From the NCBI GenBank assembly GCA_015222555.1, contig JADFVM010000027.1:1-5074 (forward strand): a stretch of DNA of 5,074 bases, written 5' to 3'. Below, one piece after another: positions 1-5,074 of the stretch; positions within the stretch are counted from its first letter, which is position 1, and each line of letters opens with the position of its first letter. This stretch comes from Pseudomonadota bacterium. Lineage in GTDB: Bacteria; Desulfobacterota; JADFVX01. The position numbers and the translations under genes are program-made. The notes below the pieces were generated by a model. That model did no database searches, was not told the origin of the DNA, and saw nothing but the letters and a program-made list of their open reading frames with translations.

Positions 1-1961
1 ACATAACTGAGTGCCGCCTGGGCAGATTCCCGCATAACATCTCCCAGCGAGCCTGTGAGGATAAGCTCCTTTTTACCTTTCATCTTCAATGCCTCAACGA
101 AGATAATGTCTCCTCCGGCAGGTGTCCAGGCCAGACCGGTGGCTACGCCCACTCTATCCTTGTCTTCTGCAATCTCAACATAGAACTTCCTCGGGCCAAG
201 AAGGTCTGTCACATCTTTTTCATGAATGGTTGTTCTCGGCGCTTTGTTTTGGGTAATCGCTCTGGCCACCTTGCGGCAGATGGAGGCGATATTTCTTTCC
301 AGATTTCTAAGGCCTGCCTCACGAGTGTATTCATTGATGATCTTAACAATACCCTTAGGCGTAAATTTTAATTGCTTGGCTGTAAGACCGTTCTCTTCCA
401 GCTCCTTCGGAATGAGATATTTGAAGGCGATTTTTTCTTTTTCCTGCTCCGTATAGCCTTCCAGGTTTATCACTTCCATCCTGTCCTTTAAGGCAGGCGG
501 AATAGGGTCTATAATATTGGCGGTGGTGATAAACATAACCCTGCTCAAGTCGAAGGGGACATCAAGATAGTGATCGGTGAATGAGAAGTTCTGCTCCGGA
601 TCGAGGACTTCTAGCAGGGCCGATGCCGGATCACCTCTGAAATCCTGACCCAGCTTGTCTACTTCATCGAGCATGAATACGGGGTTATTATTCCCGCAGC
701 GCCTTATCTCCTGAATGATGCGGCCGGGCATGGCGCCCACATAGGTTCGTCTATGTCCTCTGATTTCTGCCTCATCTCGCATCCCTCCCAGGGAAATGCG
801 GATAAATTTCCTGCCCAGGGCTCTGGCAATTGATTTACCGAGCGAGGTCTTTCCAGTCCCCGGAGGCCCCACAAAACAAAGAATAGGCCCTTTCATATGG
901 TCTTTGAGTTTTCTCACTGCAAGGTACTCAAGAATGCGTTCCTTGATCTTTTCCAGGTCATAGTGGTCTTCATTAAGAATCTCTTCCGCCCTGTTAATAT
1001 CAAGGTTATCTTCCGAGGCTATTTCCCATGGCATGCTGAGAAGATAGTCCACATACGTCCTGGCTACGGTATATTCTGCAGAGGCGGGGTTCATCTTTTC
1101 CAGCCGCTCCAACTCTTTTTTGAGAATATCCAGAATCTCATCCGGGATTTTAGTCGATTCCATTTTTTCTCTTAAATCATTGACCTCGGCGATATGCGGA
1201 TCTTCTTCTCCCAGCTCTTTCTGGATCGCCTTCATCTGCTGGCGCAGGATATATTCCTTTTGCCCCTTGCCCATCTCTTTGGCAACCCCTTCCTGTATCT
1301 TTGCTTTTACCTGAAGGTTTTTAACTTCGCTGCTCAGGTGAATGAAGGCCTTTTTTAAACGCTCCAGGGGATCAAATGTTTCCAGGATCTCCTGCGCTTC
1401 CTCCCCTTTAAGTGGTAGATAGACAGCGATGAGGTCTGCAAGGCGTGCCGGGTTGTCAATCTTTTCAATCATTTCCATAACATCTTCCGGCAGTGGCCGC
1501 CCAAGGGTAAGTGACAGCTTGAATAGGGCATTTACACTCTGGACAAGGGCATCCATGACCAGATTTTTTTCCTGAAATTCTTTTAGGACTTCAACCTTAG
1601 CTTTCAGGCAGGGCTTTTCCTGCAATTGTTCTTTAATCTTTACCCTGCTCAGGCCTTCTACAAGAATTTTTACTCCCCCTTCCGGGAGGTTCACCATCTG
1701 TTTTATATTGGCTGCCGTACCTATTTCATATAGATCTTTAAGGTCAGTTGCATCTGTCTTTGCATCTTTTTGCATGACAATAACAAGTAAGTGATCGGCC
1801 ATCATCGCTTCGTTTATTGCATTTATGTGGCTGGTTTTTGTAAAGAAGAGGGGAACGATCATAAAGGGGAACAAGACGCTATCTTTTATGGGCAGGATTA
1901 TCAGTTCTTCGGGTAAATCAATTTTATGATTATCAGGTTTTATATCACCATTATCAGTCAA
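1..1961 (-). CDS. lon: ATP-dependent Lon protease (endopeptidase La), 3' end outside window
   Basis: Lon is a cytoplasmic AAA+ protease that unfolds and degrades misfolded and regulatory proteins. Reading the minus strand gives 653 complete codons. The N-terminal LON substrate-binding domain (about residues 16-205) begins LPEELIILPIKDSVLFP. A helical/coiled region with EYILRQQMKAIQKELGEED follows. The AAA+ module has Walker A GPPGTGKTS at 365-373 (Lys371), the GHRRTYVGAMPGR segment, Walker B FMLDEVDKLG (Asp432, Glu433) and the DRMEVI arginine motif. The protease domain opens near VGVATGLAW (604-612), and the frame leaves the window at SLGDVMRESAQAALSYV. Lon is usually near 780-820 residues, so about 130-160 residues, including the catalytic Ser and Lys, lie outside. 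The start is TTG at 1961-1959: AGGAG lies 7 bases upstream and an in-frame TAA closes the frame just before it. The frame is intact throughout. Confidence 0.97.
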   Translation of the reverse strand, partial: MTDNGDIKPDNHKIDLPEELIILPIKDSVLFPFMIVPLFFTKTSHINAINEAMMADHLLVIVMQKDAKTDATDLKDLYEIGTAANIKQMVNLPEGGVKILVEGLSRVKIKEQLQEKPCLKAKVEVLKEFQEKNLVMDALVQSVNALFKLSLTLGRPLPEDVMEMIEKIDNPARLADLIAVYLPLKGEEAQEILETFDPLERLKKAFIHLSSEVKNLQVKAKIQEGVAKEMGKGQKEYILRQQMKAIQKELGEEDPHIAEVNDLREKMESTKIPDEILDILKKELERLEKMNPASAEYTVARTYVDYLLSMPWEIASEDNLDINRAEEILNEDHYDLEKIKERILEYLAVRKLKDHMKGPILCFVGPPGTGKTSLGKSIARALGRKFIRISLGGMRDEAEIRGHRRTYVGAMPGRIIQEIRRCGNNNPVFMLDEVDKLGQDFRGDPASALLEVLDPEQNFSFTDHYLDVPFDLSRVMFITTANIIDPIPPALKDRMEVINLEGYTEQEKEKIAFKYLIPKELEENGLTAKQLKFTPKGIVKIINEYTREAGLRNLERNIASICRKVARAITQNKAPRTTIHEKDVTDLLGPRKFYVEIAEDKDRVGVATGLAWTPAGGDIIFVEALKMKGKKELILTGSLGDVMRESAQAALSY

Positions 1962-1967
1962 GATAGC

Positions 1968-1973
1968 TCTCCT
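1968..1973 (-). promoter_or_regulatory. ribosome binding site of lon
   Basis: On the minus strand the sequence AAAAGGAGAG precedes the TTG codon, with the AGGAG core ending 7 bases before it. This decides the choice of the non-ATG start at 1961, because no ATG with a comparable site lies nearby and the upstream frame is closed by TAA. Confidence 0.7.
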
Positions 1974-2016
1974 TTTCTGAAATTAATATCCCTATTTTAA
2001 TACCTCAATTCAAGGC

Positions 2017-2045
2017 ATTGTAGTCACTGCTTATCTAAGTGTCAA
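2017..2045 (-). promoter_or_regulatory. sigma-70-type promoter of lon
   Basis: On the minus strand a perfect -35 box TTGACA (2045-2040) is followed, after exactly 17 bases, by TACAAT (2022-2017), five of six matches to the -10 consensus. A T/A-rich tract at about 2050-2070 lies just upstream of the -35 box and could act as an UP element. Transcription would start near 2010 and leave a leader of about 50 bases before the TTG start. No heat-shock sigma-32 pattern or CIRCE repeat is apparent here, which suggests a housekeeping promoter. A weaker alternative exists closer to the gene (TTGAAT, 17 bases, GATATT at 2013-1985). Confidence 0.75.
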
Positions 2046-2093
2046 ATGCTATTAAAAAGCAAAAACAAACTATCCGTTTATTATAGCAGATTC

Positions 2094-2135
2094 ATGGAAA
2101 GAGAATTCGACTCTTCTTACCGCAGGAGCTGTTGA
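2094..2135 (+). other. 13-codon mini-ORF overlapping the reductase start
   Basis: ATG at 2094 opens a 13-residue frame, MEREFDSSYRRSC, ending at TGA 2133-2135. The stop overlaps the TTG start of the downstream reductase in a TTGA arrangement, and the reductase's AGGAG lies inside the mini-ORF. Such overlaps are typical of translational coupling. Against it, no ribosome binding site is visible before the ATG, and short frames arise by chance. A 5-bp inverted repeat, AAGAG (2099-2103) and CTCTT (2111-2115), lies within it. Confidence 0.25.
2124..2128 (+). promoter_or_regulatory. ribosome binding site of the reductase, unusual spacing
   Basis: AGGAG is the only Shine-Dalgarno-like site before the reductase. 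It sits 3 bases before the TTG at 2132, which is short, and 15 bases before the ATG at 2144, which is long. The ATG at 2168 has no site. The TTG is therefore the best but not a secure start. Confidence 0.5.
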
Positions 2136-2908
2136 CAGTTCAAATGTTGGATGCTACTATTTCACAGATGAGACTTAATGGAAAAAGAGCTGTTATTTCC
2201 GGGGGTGGATCTGGAATAGGGCGCGCTACGGCTATTATTTTTGCAAGAGAAGGTGCTTCCGTAGCGATTGTCGGTCGCCGGAAAGACCGCCTTGATATTA
2301 CGGCCTCCATGGTTCGGGCGCAGGGCGGACGTTGTCACATCATACAAGGCGACGTATCACTATCGGCAGATGTAAAGCGAGTGGCCAAAGAGTCTGTAAA
2401 AGCGCTGGGGGGCGTGGACATCCTTTTTAACAATGCAGGCGTACACAGGTTTGGCAGTGTGGAAGATACAGAAGAAGATCTCTGGGATAATATTACAAAT
2501 ATCAACCTCAAGGGAACCTATCTCATGTCTCAACATCTCATCGGGGTGATGAAGAAAAATGGAGGCGTGATTATCAACAACTCATCCACCCTGGGATTGA
2601 AACCCGTTCCCAACACGGCAGCCTATTCAGCTGCAAAGGCAGGGGTTATTTCACTCACAAAATCGATGGCTCTGGAACTTGCAAAGGACAAAATCAGAGT
2701 CAATTGCATCTGCCCCGGTGTGGTTGATACGCCAATTCATTCAGAGCAAAGCCCCGAATTCATGGAAGAGATGGCTGCTTATCATCCTCTCGGCCGTATT
2801 GGTACGCCCGAGGATGTCGCCTATGCGGCGCTTTACCTCGCTTCCGACGAGGCCAACTGGATTACCGGTGTTATTATGCCCGTTGATGGTGGCATTAGTT
2901 GTACCTGA
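2132..2908 (+). CDS. SDR-family NAD(P)-dependent oxidoreductase
   Basis: This is a classical short-chain dehydrogenase/reductase, a soluble Rossmann-fold enzyme that oxidises alcohols or reduces ketones with a nicotinamide cofactor. Its substrate cannot be read from the sequence. Residue numbers are for the 258-residue form. The cofactor glycine motif SGGGSGIG is at 23-30, with Ser where Thr is usual. NNAG is at 100-103. The catalytic tetrad is Asn125 (NINLKG), Ser152, Tyr165 and Lys169 (YSAAK). CPGVVDTP is at 194-201, and the C-terminus has the usual ITGVIMPVDGG. Two arginines after the second strand (VGRR, 47-50) favour NADP(H), as in FabG-like enzymes. The N-terminus is ambiguous: TTG 2132 has AGGAG very close. 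ATG 2168 would give 246 residues starting MRLNGKRAV, the usual family start, but lacks a ribosome binding site. Upstream, the frame is closed at TAG 2084. It is divergent from lon and apparently monocistronic. Confidence 0.95.
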   Translation: MTVQMLDATISQMRLNGKRAVISGGGSGIGRATAIIFAREGASVAIVGRRKDRLDITASMVRAQGGRCHIIQGDVSLSADVKRVAKESVKALGGVDILFNNAGVHRFGSVEDTEEDLWDNITNINLKGTYLMSQHLIGVMKKNGGVIINNSSTLGLKPVPNTAAYSAAKAGVISLTKSMALELAKDKIRVNCICPGVVDTPIHSEQSPEFMEEMAAYHPLGRIGTPEDVAYAALYLASDEANWITGVIMPVDGGISCT

Positions 2909-2976
2909 AAAGTTGAGGCATTAGACCTTTCTTTTTCAACCTTCCCGTGCAATCAGGAATCCAGGCATTCCATATA

Positions 2977-3006
2977 GCCGCCCTTTCACGGCGGCGACCT
3001 TATTTT
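2977..3006 (+). terminator. possible rho-independent terminator after the reductase
   Basis: A perfect 6-bp G+C-only stem, GCCGCC (2977-2982) with GGCGGC (2990-2995), closes a 7-base loop about 70 bases after the reductase stop. It is followed by GACCTTATTTT, a broken and weak T-tract. The position suits termination of the reductase transcript, but the poor T-run makes efficiency uncertain. Confidence 0.4.
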
Positions 3007-3034
3007 AAAAACAAATACAAATGTTTCCAATATT

Positions 3035-3065
3035 TTGCAAGCAAAGCAGGGCGGTGGAATATAAT
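3035..3065 (+). promoter_or_regulatory. possible promoter for the pRiA4b ORF-3-like gene
   Basis: TATAAT at 3060-3065 matches the -10 consensus exactly. The best -35 candidate is TTGCAA at 3035-3040 (four of six), with a 19-base spacer, which is longer than ideal. Transcription from here would give a leader of nearly 200 bases before the ATG at 3265. A single hexamer in A+T-rich DNA can arise by chance. Confidence 0.3.
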
Positions 3066-3254
3066 AGAAAACCTTATATAACTCTGCAAAATCGAAATAA
3101 GGACATTACGAAATACAAGGAAGAGAGGGGCAGCCTCTGCCGGAATACCGACCCCTTTCAGGGAGTATTCTCACTCAGAGAAACATAGGGACGGAACAAG
3201 AGGTGCCGGGTTTGAAGGATAAGGGACGCGGGTATCTACCAATCATTTTATGAG

Positions 3255-3259
3255 AGGAG
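3255..3259 (+). promoter_or_regulatory. ribosome binding site that decides the start at 3265
   Basis: AGGAG lies 5 bases before ATG 3265. It falls downstream of the in-frame ATG at 3250, which has no site of its own, so the shorter 186-residue reading is preferred over the 191-residue one. Confidence 0.75.
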
Positions 3260-3264
3260 AAACT

Positions 3265-3825
3265 ATGACTGTAAAAACACTTCGTTCTACCTACCGGATC
3301 AAGATCACCCTGGCAGAAATCCGCCCACCCATCTGGCGGCGAGTACTCATCAATTCGGCGACAAAACTGTCCGACCTGCATGAGATACTTCAGATTGCCA
3401 TGGGTTGGACCGACTCTCACCTGCATCTCTTTGAAAAGGACGGAAAGCGGTACGGCGTACCGGACGAAGAGTTTCCTGACGACACCCTGAATGAGGAAAA
3501 CTTCCGCATTAACCAGCTTCTGAAAAAAGAAAAGGATGCCTTCAACTATGAATACGATTTTGGTGACGGCTGGATGCACAAGGTGATCCTTGAAAAGGTC
3601 CTTCCCTTTGATACAAAGGCTACGCTGCCCCATTGCATGACAGGGAAGCGCAACTGCCCCCCCGAGGATGTAGGCGGAACCTTCGGATATGCAAATTTTC
3701 TGGAGGCGATGTCCGATAAAAATCACCCGGAACATGAAGACATGATGGACTGGATAGGTGGTGAGTTCGACCCCGAAGAGTTTGACGTCGATGTGGTGAA
3801 TCAAATTTTGTATGATCAGTTTTGA
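3265..3825 (+). CDS. pRiA4b ORF-3-like protein (PF07929 family), function unknown
   Basis: The 186-residue product is a single-domain member of the family named after ORF-3 of plasmid pRiA4b, also annotated in some genomes as IS1096 TnpR-like. The biochemical role of the family is not established. The diagnostic motifs appear in order: IRPPIWRR at 19-26; MGWTDSHLHLF at 46-56; YEYDFGDGW at 95-103 with His105; Cys124 and the RNCPPEDVGG segment at 129-138; GY at 141-142; HPEHEDMMDWIGGEFDPEEFD at about 154-174; and VNQIL at 178-182. The domain is complete, fills the whole protein and shows no signal peptide or membrane segment. No transposase or inverted repeats flank it, so it need not be part of a mobile element. 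It lies 84 bases before the next gene on the same strand, so co-transcription is possible. Start chosen at 3265 from its ribosome binding site. Confidence 0.93.
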   Translation: MTVKTLRSTYRIKITLAEIRPPIWRRVLINSATKLSDLHEILQIAMGWTDSHLHLFEKDGKRYGVPDEEFPDDTLNEENFRINQLLKKEKDAFNYEYDFGDGWMHKVILEKVLPFDTKATLPHCMTGKRNCPPEDVGGTFGYANFLEAMSDKNHPEHEDMMDWIGGEFDPEEFDVDVVNQILYDQF

Positions 3826-3842
3826 TCCTGACTATGAAGGGG

Positions 3843-3884
3843 GAAGGCATTTTTACGATATGGTGATATCGGTTGCCTTCTTTG
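3843..3884 (+). terminator. nested hairpin, possible terminator or attenuator
   Basis: The outer stem is GAAGGCA (3843-3849) with TGCCTTC (3874-3880), a perfect 7-bp match extendable by G-T wobbles. Inside it sits a second perfect stem, CGATAT (3856-3861) with ATATCG (3866-3871), closed by a GGTG loop. The two are separated by a six-base and a two-base internal strand. TTTGT follows directly, a short T-run. It lies 18 bases after the stop of one gene and 26 before the start of the next, so it could end transcription, partly attenuate it, or stabilise an mRNA end. Confidence 0.5.
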
Positions 3885-3909
3885 TAAATTGATGGGTTAA
3901 GGAGGGAAC

Positions 3910-4995
3910 ATGGGGCCTATATCTCTAGAAATAGTGGATAAAATCTATGAGGAGACTAGAGACTTATCAGATAAGAAAATATCGAGGGAGATGGAAAATC
4001 TGCTGTCAAGGCAGACCGAACCTTTCCGCTTCATTCATGAGATGACGTCGGATGTTGACGCCGGCATAACAGATATGACCTCTTTTATTTTTTATTGTGT
4101 CTATCGCATGTATGAAGAGGGGTACGGCAAGATAGCAGGACGCATATCCGCCGACCTGATTACGGGATGTATGGAGGAGCATGAGGATTTTATTGAAAGC
4201 CTCGAAGGCGTACATGAGGCCTTTTTTGAGAGGTTAGCACGAAACCGTTTAATCGTGCAGCCGAATGTTATGGCCTTTGTTTCGAACATCATCCATGAAG
4301 AAATGATAGATACTGAATCTCCCTGTTCGGAAGAAGATATCGGACATGTTTTTATGACCATGAAAACGCTGATAGATGTCCTGGAGAAGGCCTTTGGCGG
4401 AGAGGCTGACAGGACAGTCAGGAGCAAAAAGGTGAAGCAGCTATCATTTCTTAATGACTCTGATTACGAGGACGCAGAGTATGATGACAGGGGTGGTTTT
4501 CCTGATGAATTAGATCCTCTATACAGGATGGACAGGAGGTTTCTTCTCGCAGCAGAGCTGTACAATTACAGTTATATGAATTATGAAGACCATCTAGGCG
4601 ACATGCCGGGCGAAGGGAATCTGAGGTTTGAAAAGTTGATGCCCGAAACGGTCGATGCACTCGAAAGGGCTGAAATGGAAGGATGGACGGACGCAAGACT
4701 CGCAAAGGCCATCAAGGAAGACAAAAAGATGATGCCCGAAATGAAGGCGCATTTTAAAAGGGCAAAGGACATTGTTGACGCGCCCCATGCAGCGGAGTCA
4801 TTCCGCAGGGGTGTCAGGTATTCCGTCCGGGATGCCGTAAAAGACAAGATGAGTGATAAAGAGATTGAAGACCTTGTGACCCAGATATGCTACGGGGCGG
4901 CCGACCTGGCCCTGCTGCTGGAGCTTGAAGAAACTGAGCTGTCTGATTATTCCGAAGACCTGAGAAAGATAGGTGACGATATGGATGAAATTTGA
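3910..4995 (+). CDS. acidic 361-residue protein of unknown function
   Basis: I do not recognise this protein. ATG 3910 has a strong AAGGAGGG site ending 3 bases before it, so the start is secure. The product is strikingly acidic: by my count 82 Asp+Glu against 45 Lys+Arg. It looks mostly helical and cytoplasmic, with no signal peptide or membrane segment. Three parts can be seen. Residues 1-180 are probably helical, with HEMTSDVDAGITDMTSFIF around 43-61. A low-complexity acidic, probably flexible stretch lies at 183-202 (Asp, Glu and Tyr rich). The rest appears helical, including YSVRDAVKDKMSDKEIEDL around 304-322 and a Leu/Glu-rich segment near 330-345. The four cysteines (63, 87, 139, 327) form no metal-binding pattern, and no catalytic motif is evident. 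The frame is uninterrupted. It follows the pRiA4b ORF-3-like gene by 84 bases, across a hairpin, and precedes another gene start by 58 bases. Confidence 0.85.
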   Translation: MGPISLEIVDKIYEETRDLSDKKISREMENLLSRQTEPFRFIHEMTSDVDAGITDMTSFIFYCVYRMYEEGYGKIAGRISADLITGCMEEHEDFIESLEGVHEAFFERLARNRLIVQPNVMAFVSNIIHEEMIDTESPCSEEDIGHVFMTMKTLIDVLEKAFGGEADRTVRSKKVKQLSFLNDSDYEDAEYDDRGGFPDELDPLYRMDRRFLLAAELYNYSYMNYEDHLGDMPGEGNLRFEKLMPETVDALERAEMEGWTDARLAKAIKEDKKMMPEMKAHFKRAKDIVDAPHAAESFRRGVRYSVRDAVKDKMSDKEIEDLVTQICYGAADLALLLELEETELSDYSEDLRKIGDDMDEI

Positions 4996-5053
4996 TATTT
5001 TCTGCTTGAGGGCGTGAGCGGTCCTCCGGGTTGGAATTTAAAGGAAAGAGGCA

Positions 5054-5074
5054 ATGAATAAAGAAAAAGTCGGC
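5054..5074 (+). CDS. start of an unidentified gene, cut by the window edge
   Basis: ATG 5054 opens the frame MNKEKVG, which runs to the last base. Purine-rich AAGGAAAGAGG at 5041-5051 provides a plausible ribosome binding site, and the position 58 bases after the previous stop on the same strand fits a following operon gene. Seven codons are too few to name a product or to be certain it is a gene. Confidence 0.5.

Larger units (their letters stand above)
2909..3264. other. intergenic region without a convincing gene
   Basis: About 350 bases separate the reductase from the next gene. From left to right they hold a small inverted repeat GGAAT/ATTCC (2956-2971), a terminator-like hairpin (2977-2995), a perfect -10 hexamer TATAAT (3060-3065), and two short hairpins, GGCAG/CTGCC (3129-3141) and CCCT/AGGG (3153-3163). 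The only plus-strand frame of any length, 3021-3188 (55 codons), has no ribosome binding site and no recognisable content. I see no gene remnant, tRNA or insertion sequence end. Confidence 0.6.

Noticed and set aside
226..1314. Plus-strand open frames of 64-92 codons inside lon
   Set aside because: All are shadows of the minus-strand Lon frame, which carries continuous family motifs.
1985..2013. Second lon promoter candidate, TTGAAT-17-GATATT on the minus strand
   Set aside because: Only four of six matches in each box, and it lies just downstream of a much better promoter. A CTTGAA sigma-32-like -35 is present, but no CCCCAT-type -10 follows.
2079..2084. TATTAT as a -10 box for the reductase
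   Set aside because: No acceptable -35 hexamer lies 16-18 bases upstream, and the region is A+T-rich, so a single hexamer is not enough support.
3021..3188. 55-codon plus-strand frame in the intergenic gap (MFPIFCKQSRAV...)
   Set aside because: There is no ribosome binding site before the ATG, the composition does not look protein-like, and it spans the small hairpins. It is more likely chance in A+T-rich DNA.
3175..3804. 209-codon minus-strand open frame
   Set aside because: It is antisense to the well-supported pRiA4b ORF-3-like gene, has no recognisable domain, and arises from the codon pattern of the real gene on the other strand.
3265..3825. Mobile-element interpretation of the pRiA4b ORF-3 / IS1096 TnpR-like gene
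   Set aside because: No transposase, terminal inverted repeats or target-site duplication is visible around it. The family name comes from a plasmid and an element, but its members are common on chromosomes.
4006..4847. Minus-strand frames of 64-108 codons opposite the acidic protein
   Set aside because: They overlap one another and the intact plus-strand gene with its strong ribosome binding site. None shows a recognisable product.

Overview
The window looks like ordinary chromosomal DNA from a Gram-negative bacterium of moderate G+C content. The Lon protein and the general gene style resemble Desulfobacterota (former Deltaproteobacteria) or a neighbouring phylum. This is an impression from sequence style, not a placement.

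Layout. (1) Positions 1-1961, minus strand: the first ~653 codons of an ATP-dependent Lon protease. It starts at TTG behind a good ribosome binding site. The gene runs off the left edge before the catalytic Ser-Lys dyad. (2) Positions 1962-2131: a divergent intergenic region. It holds a near-consensus sigma-70 promoter for lon and a 13-codon mini-ORF whose stop overlaps the start of the next gene. (3) Positions 2132-2908, plus strand: a complete short-chain dehydrogenase/reductase with all catalytic residues, probably NADP(H)-dependent. (4) Positions 2909-3264: a gap of about 350 bases with a terminator-like hairpin, a perfect -10 box and small hairpins, but no convincing gene. (5) Positions 3265-3825, plus strand: a pRiA4b ORF-3-like protein (PF07929 family) of unknown function. 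(6) Positions 3826-3909: a short spacer with a nested hairpin. (7) Positions 3910-4995, plus strand: a very acidic 361-residue protein that I do not recognise. (8) Position 5054 to the right edge: the first seven codons of a further plus-strand gene.

How the genes relate. lon and the reductase are divergently transcribed and have no evident functional link. The pRiA4b ORF-3-like gene, the acidic protein and the gene cut at the right edge share a strand and have short spacers, so they may form a transcription unit. The hairpin between the first two could end or attenuate transcription. No RNA gene, CRISPR array, transposase or integrase is visible. I found no convincing new system; the pair at 3265-4995 is the least explained part.
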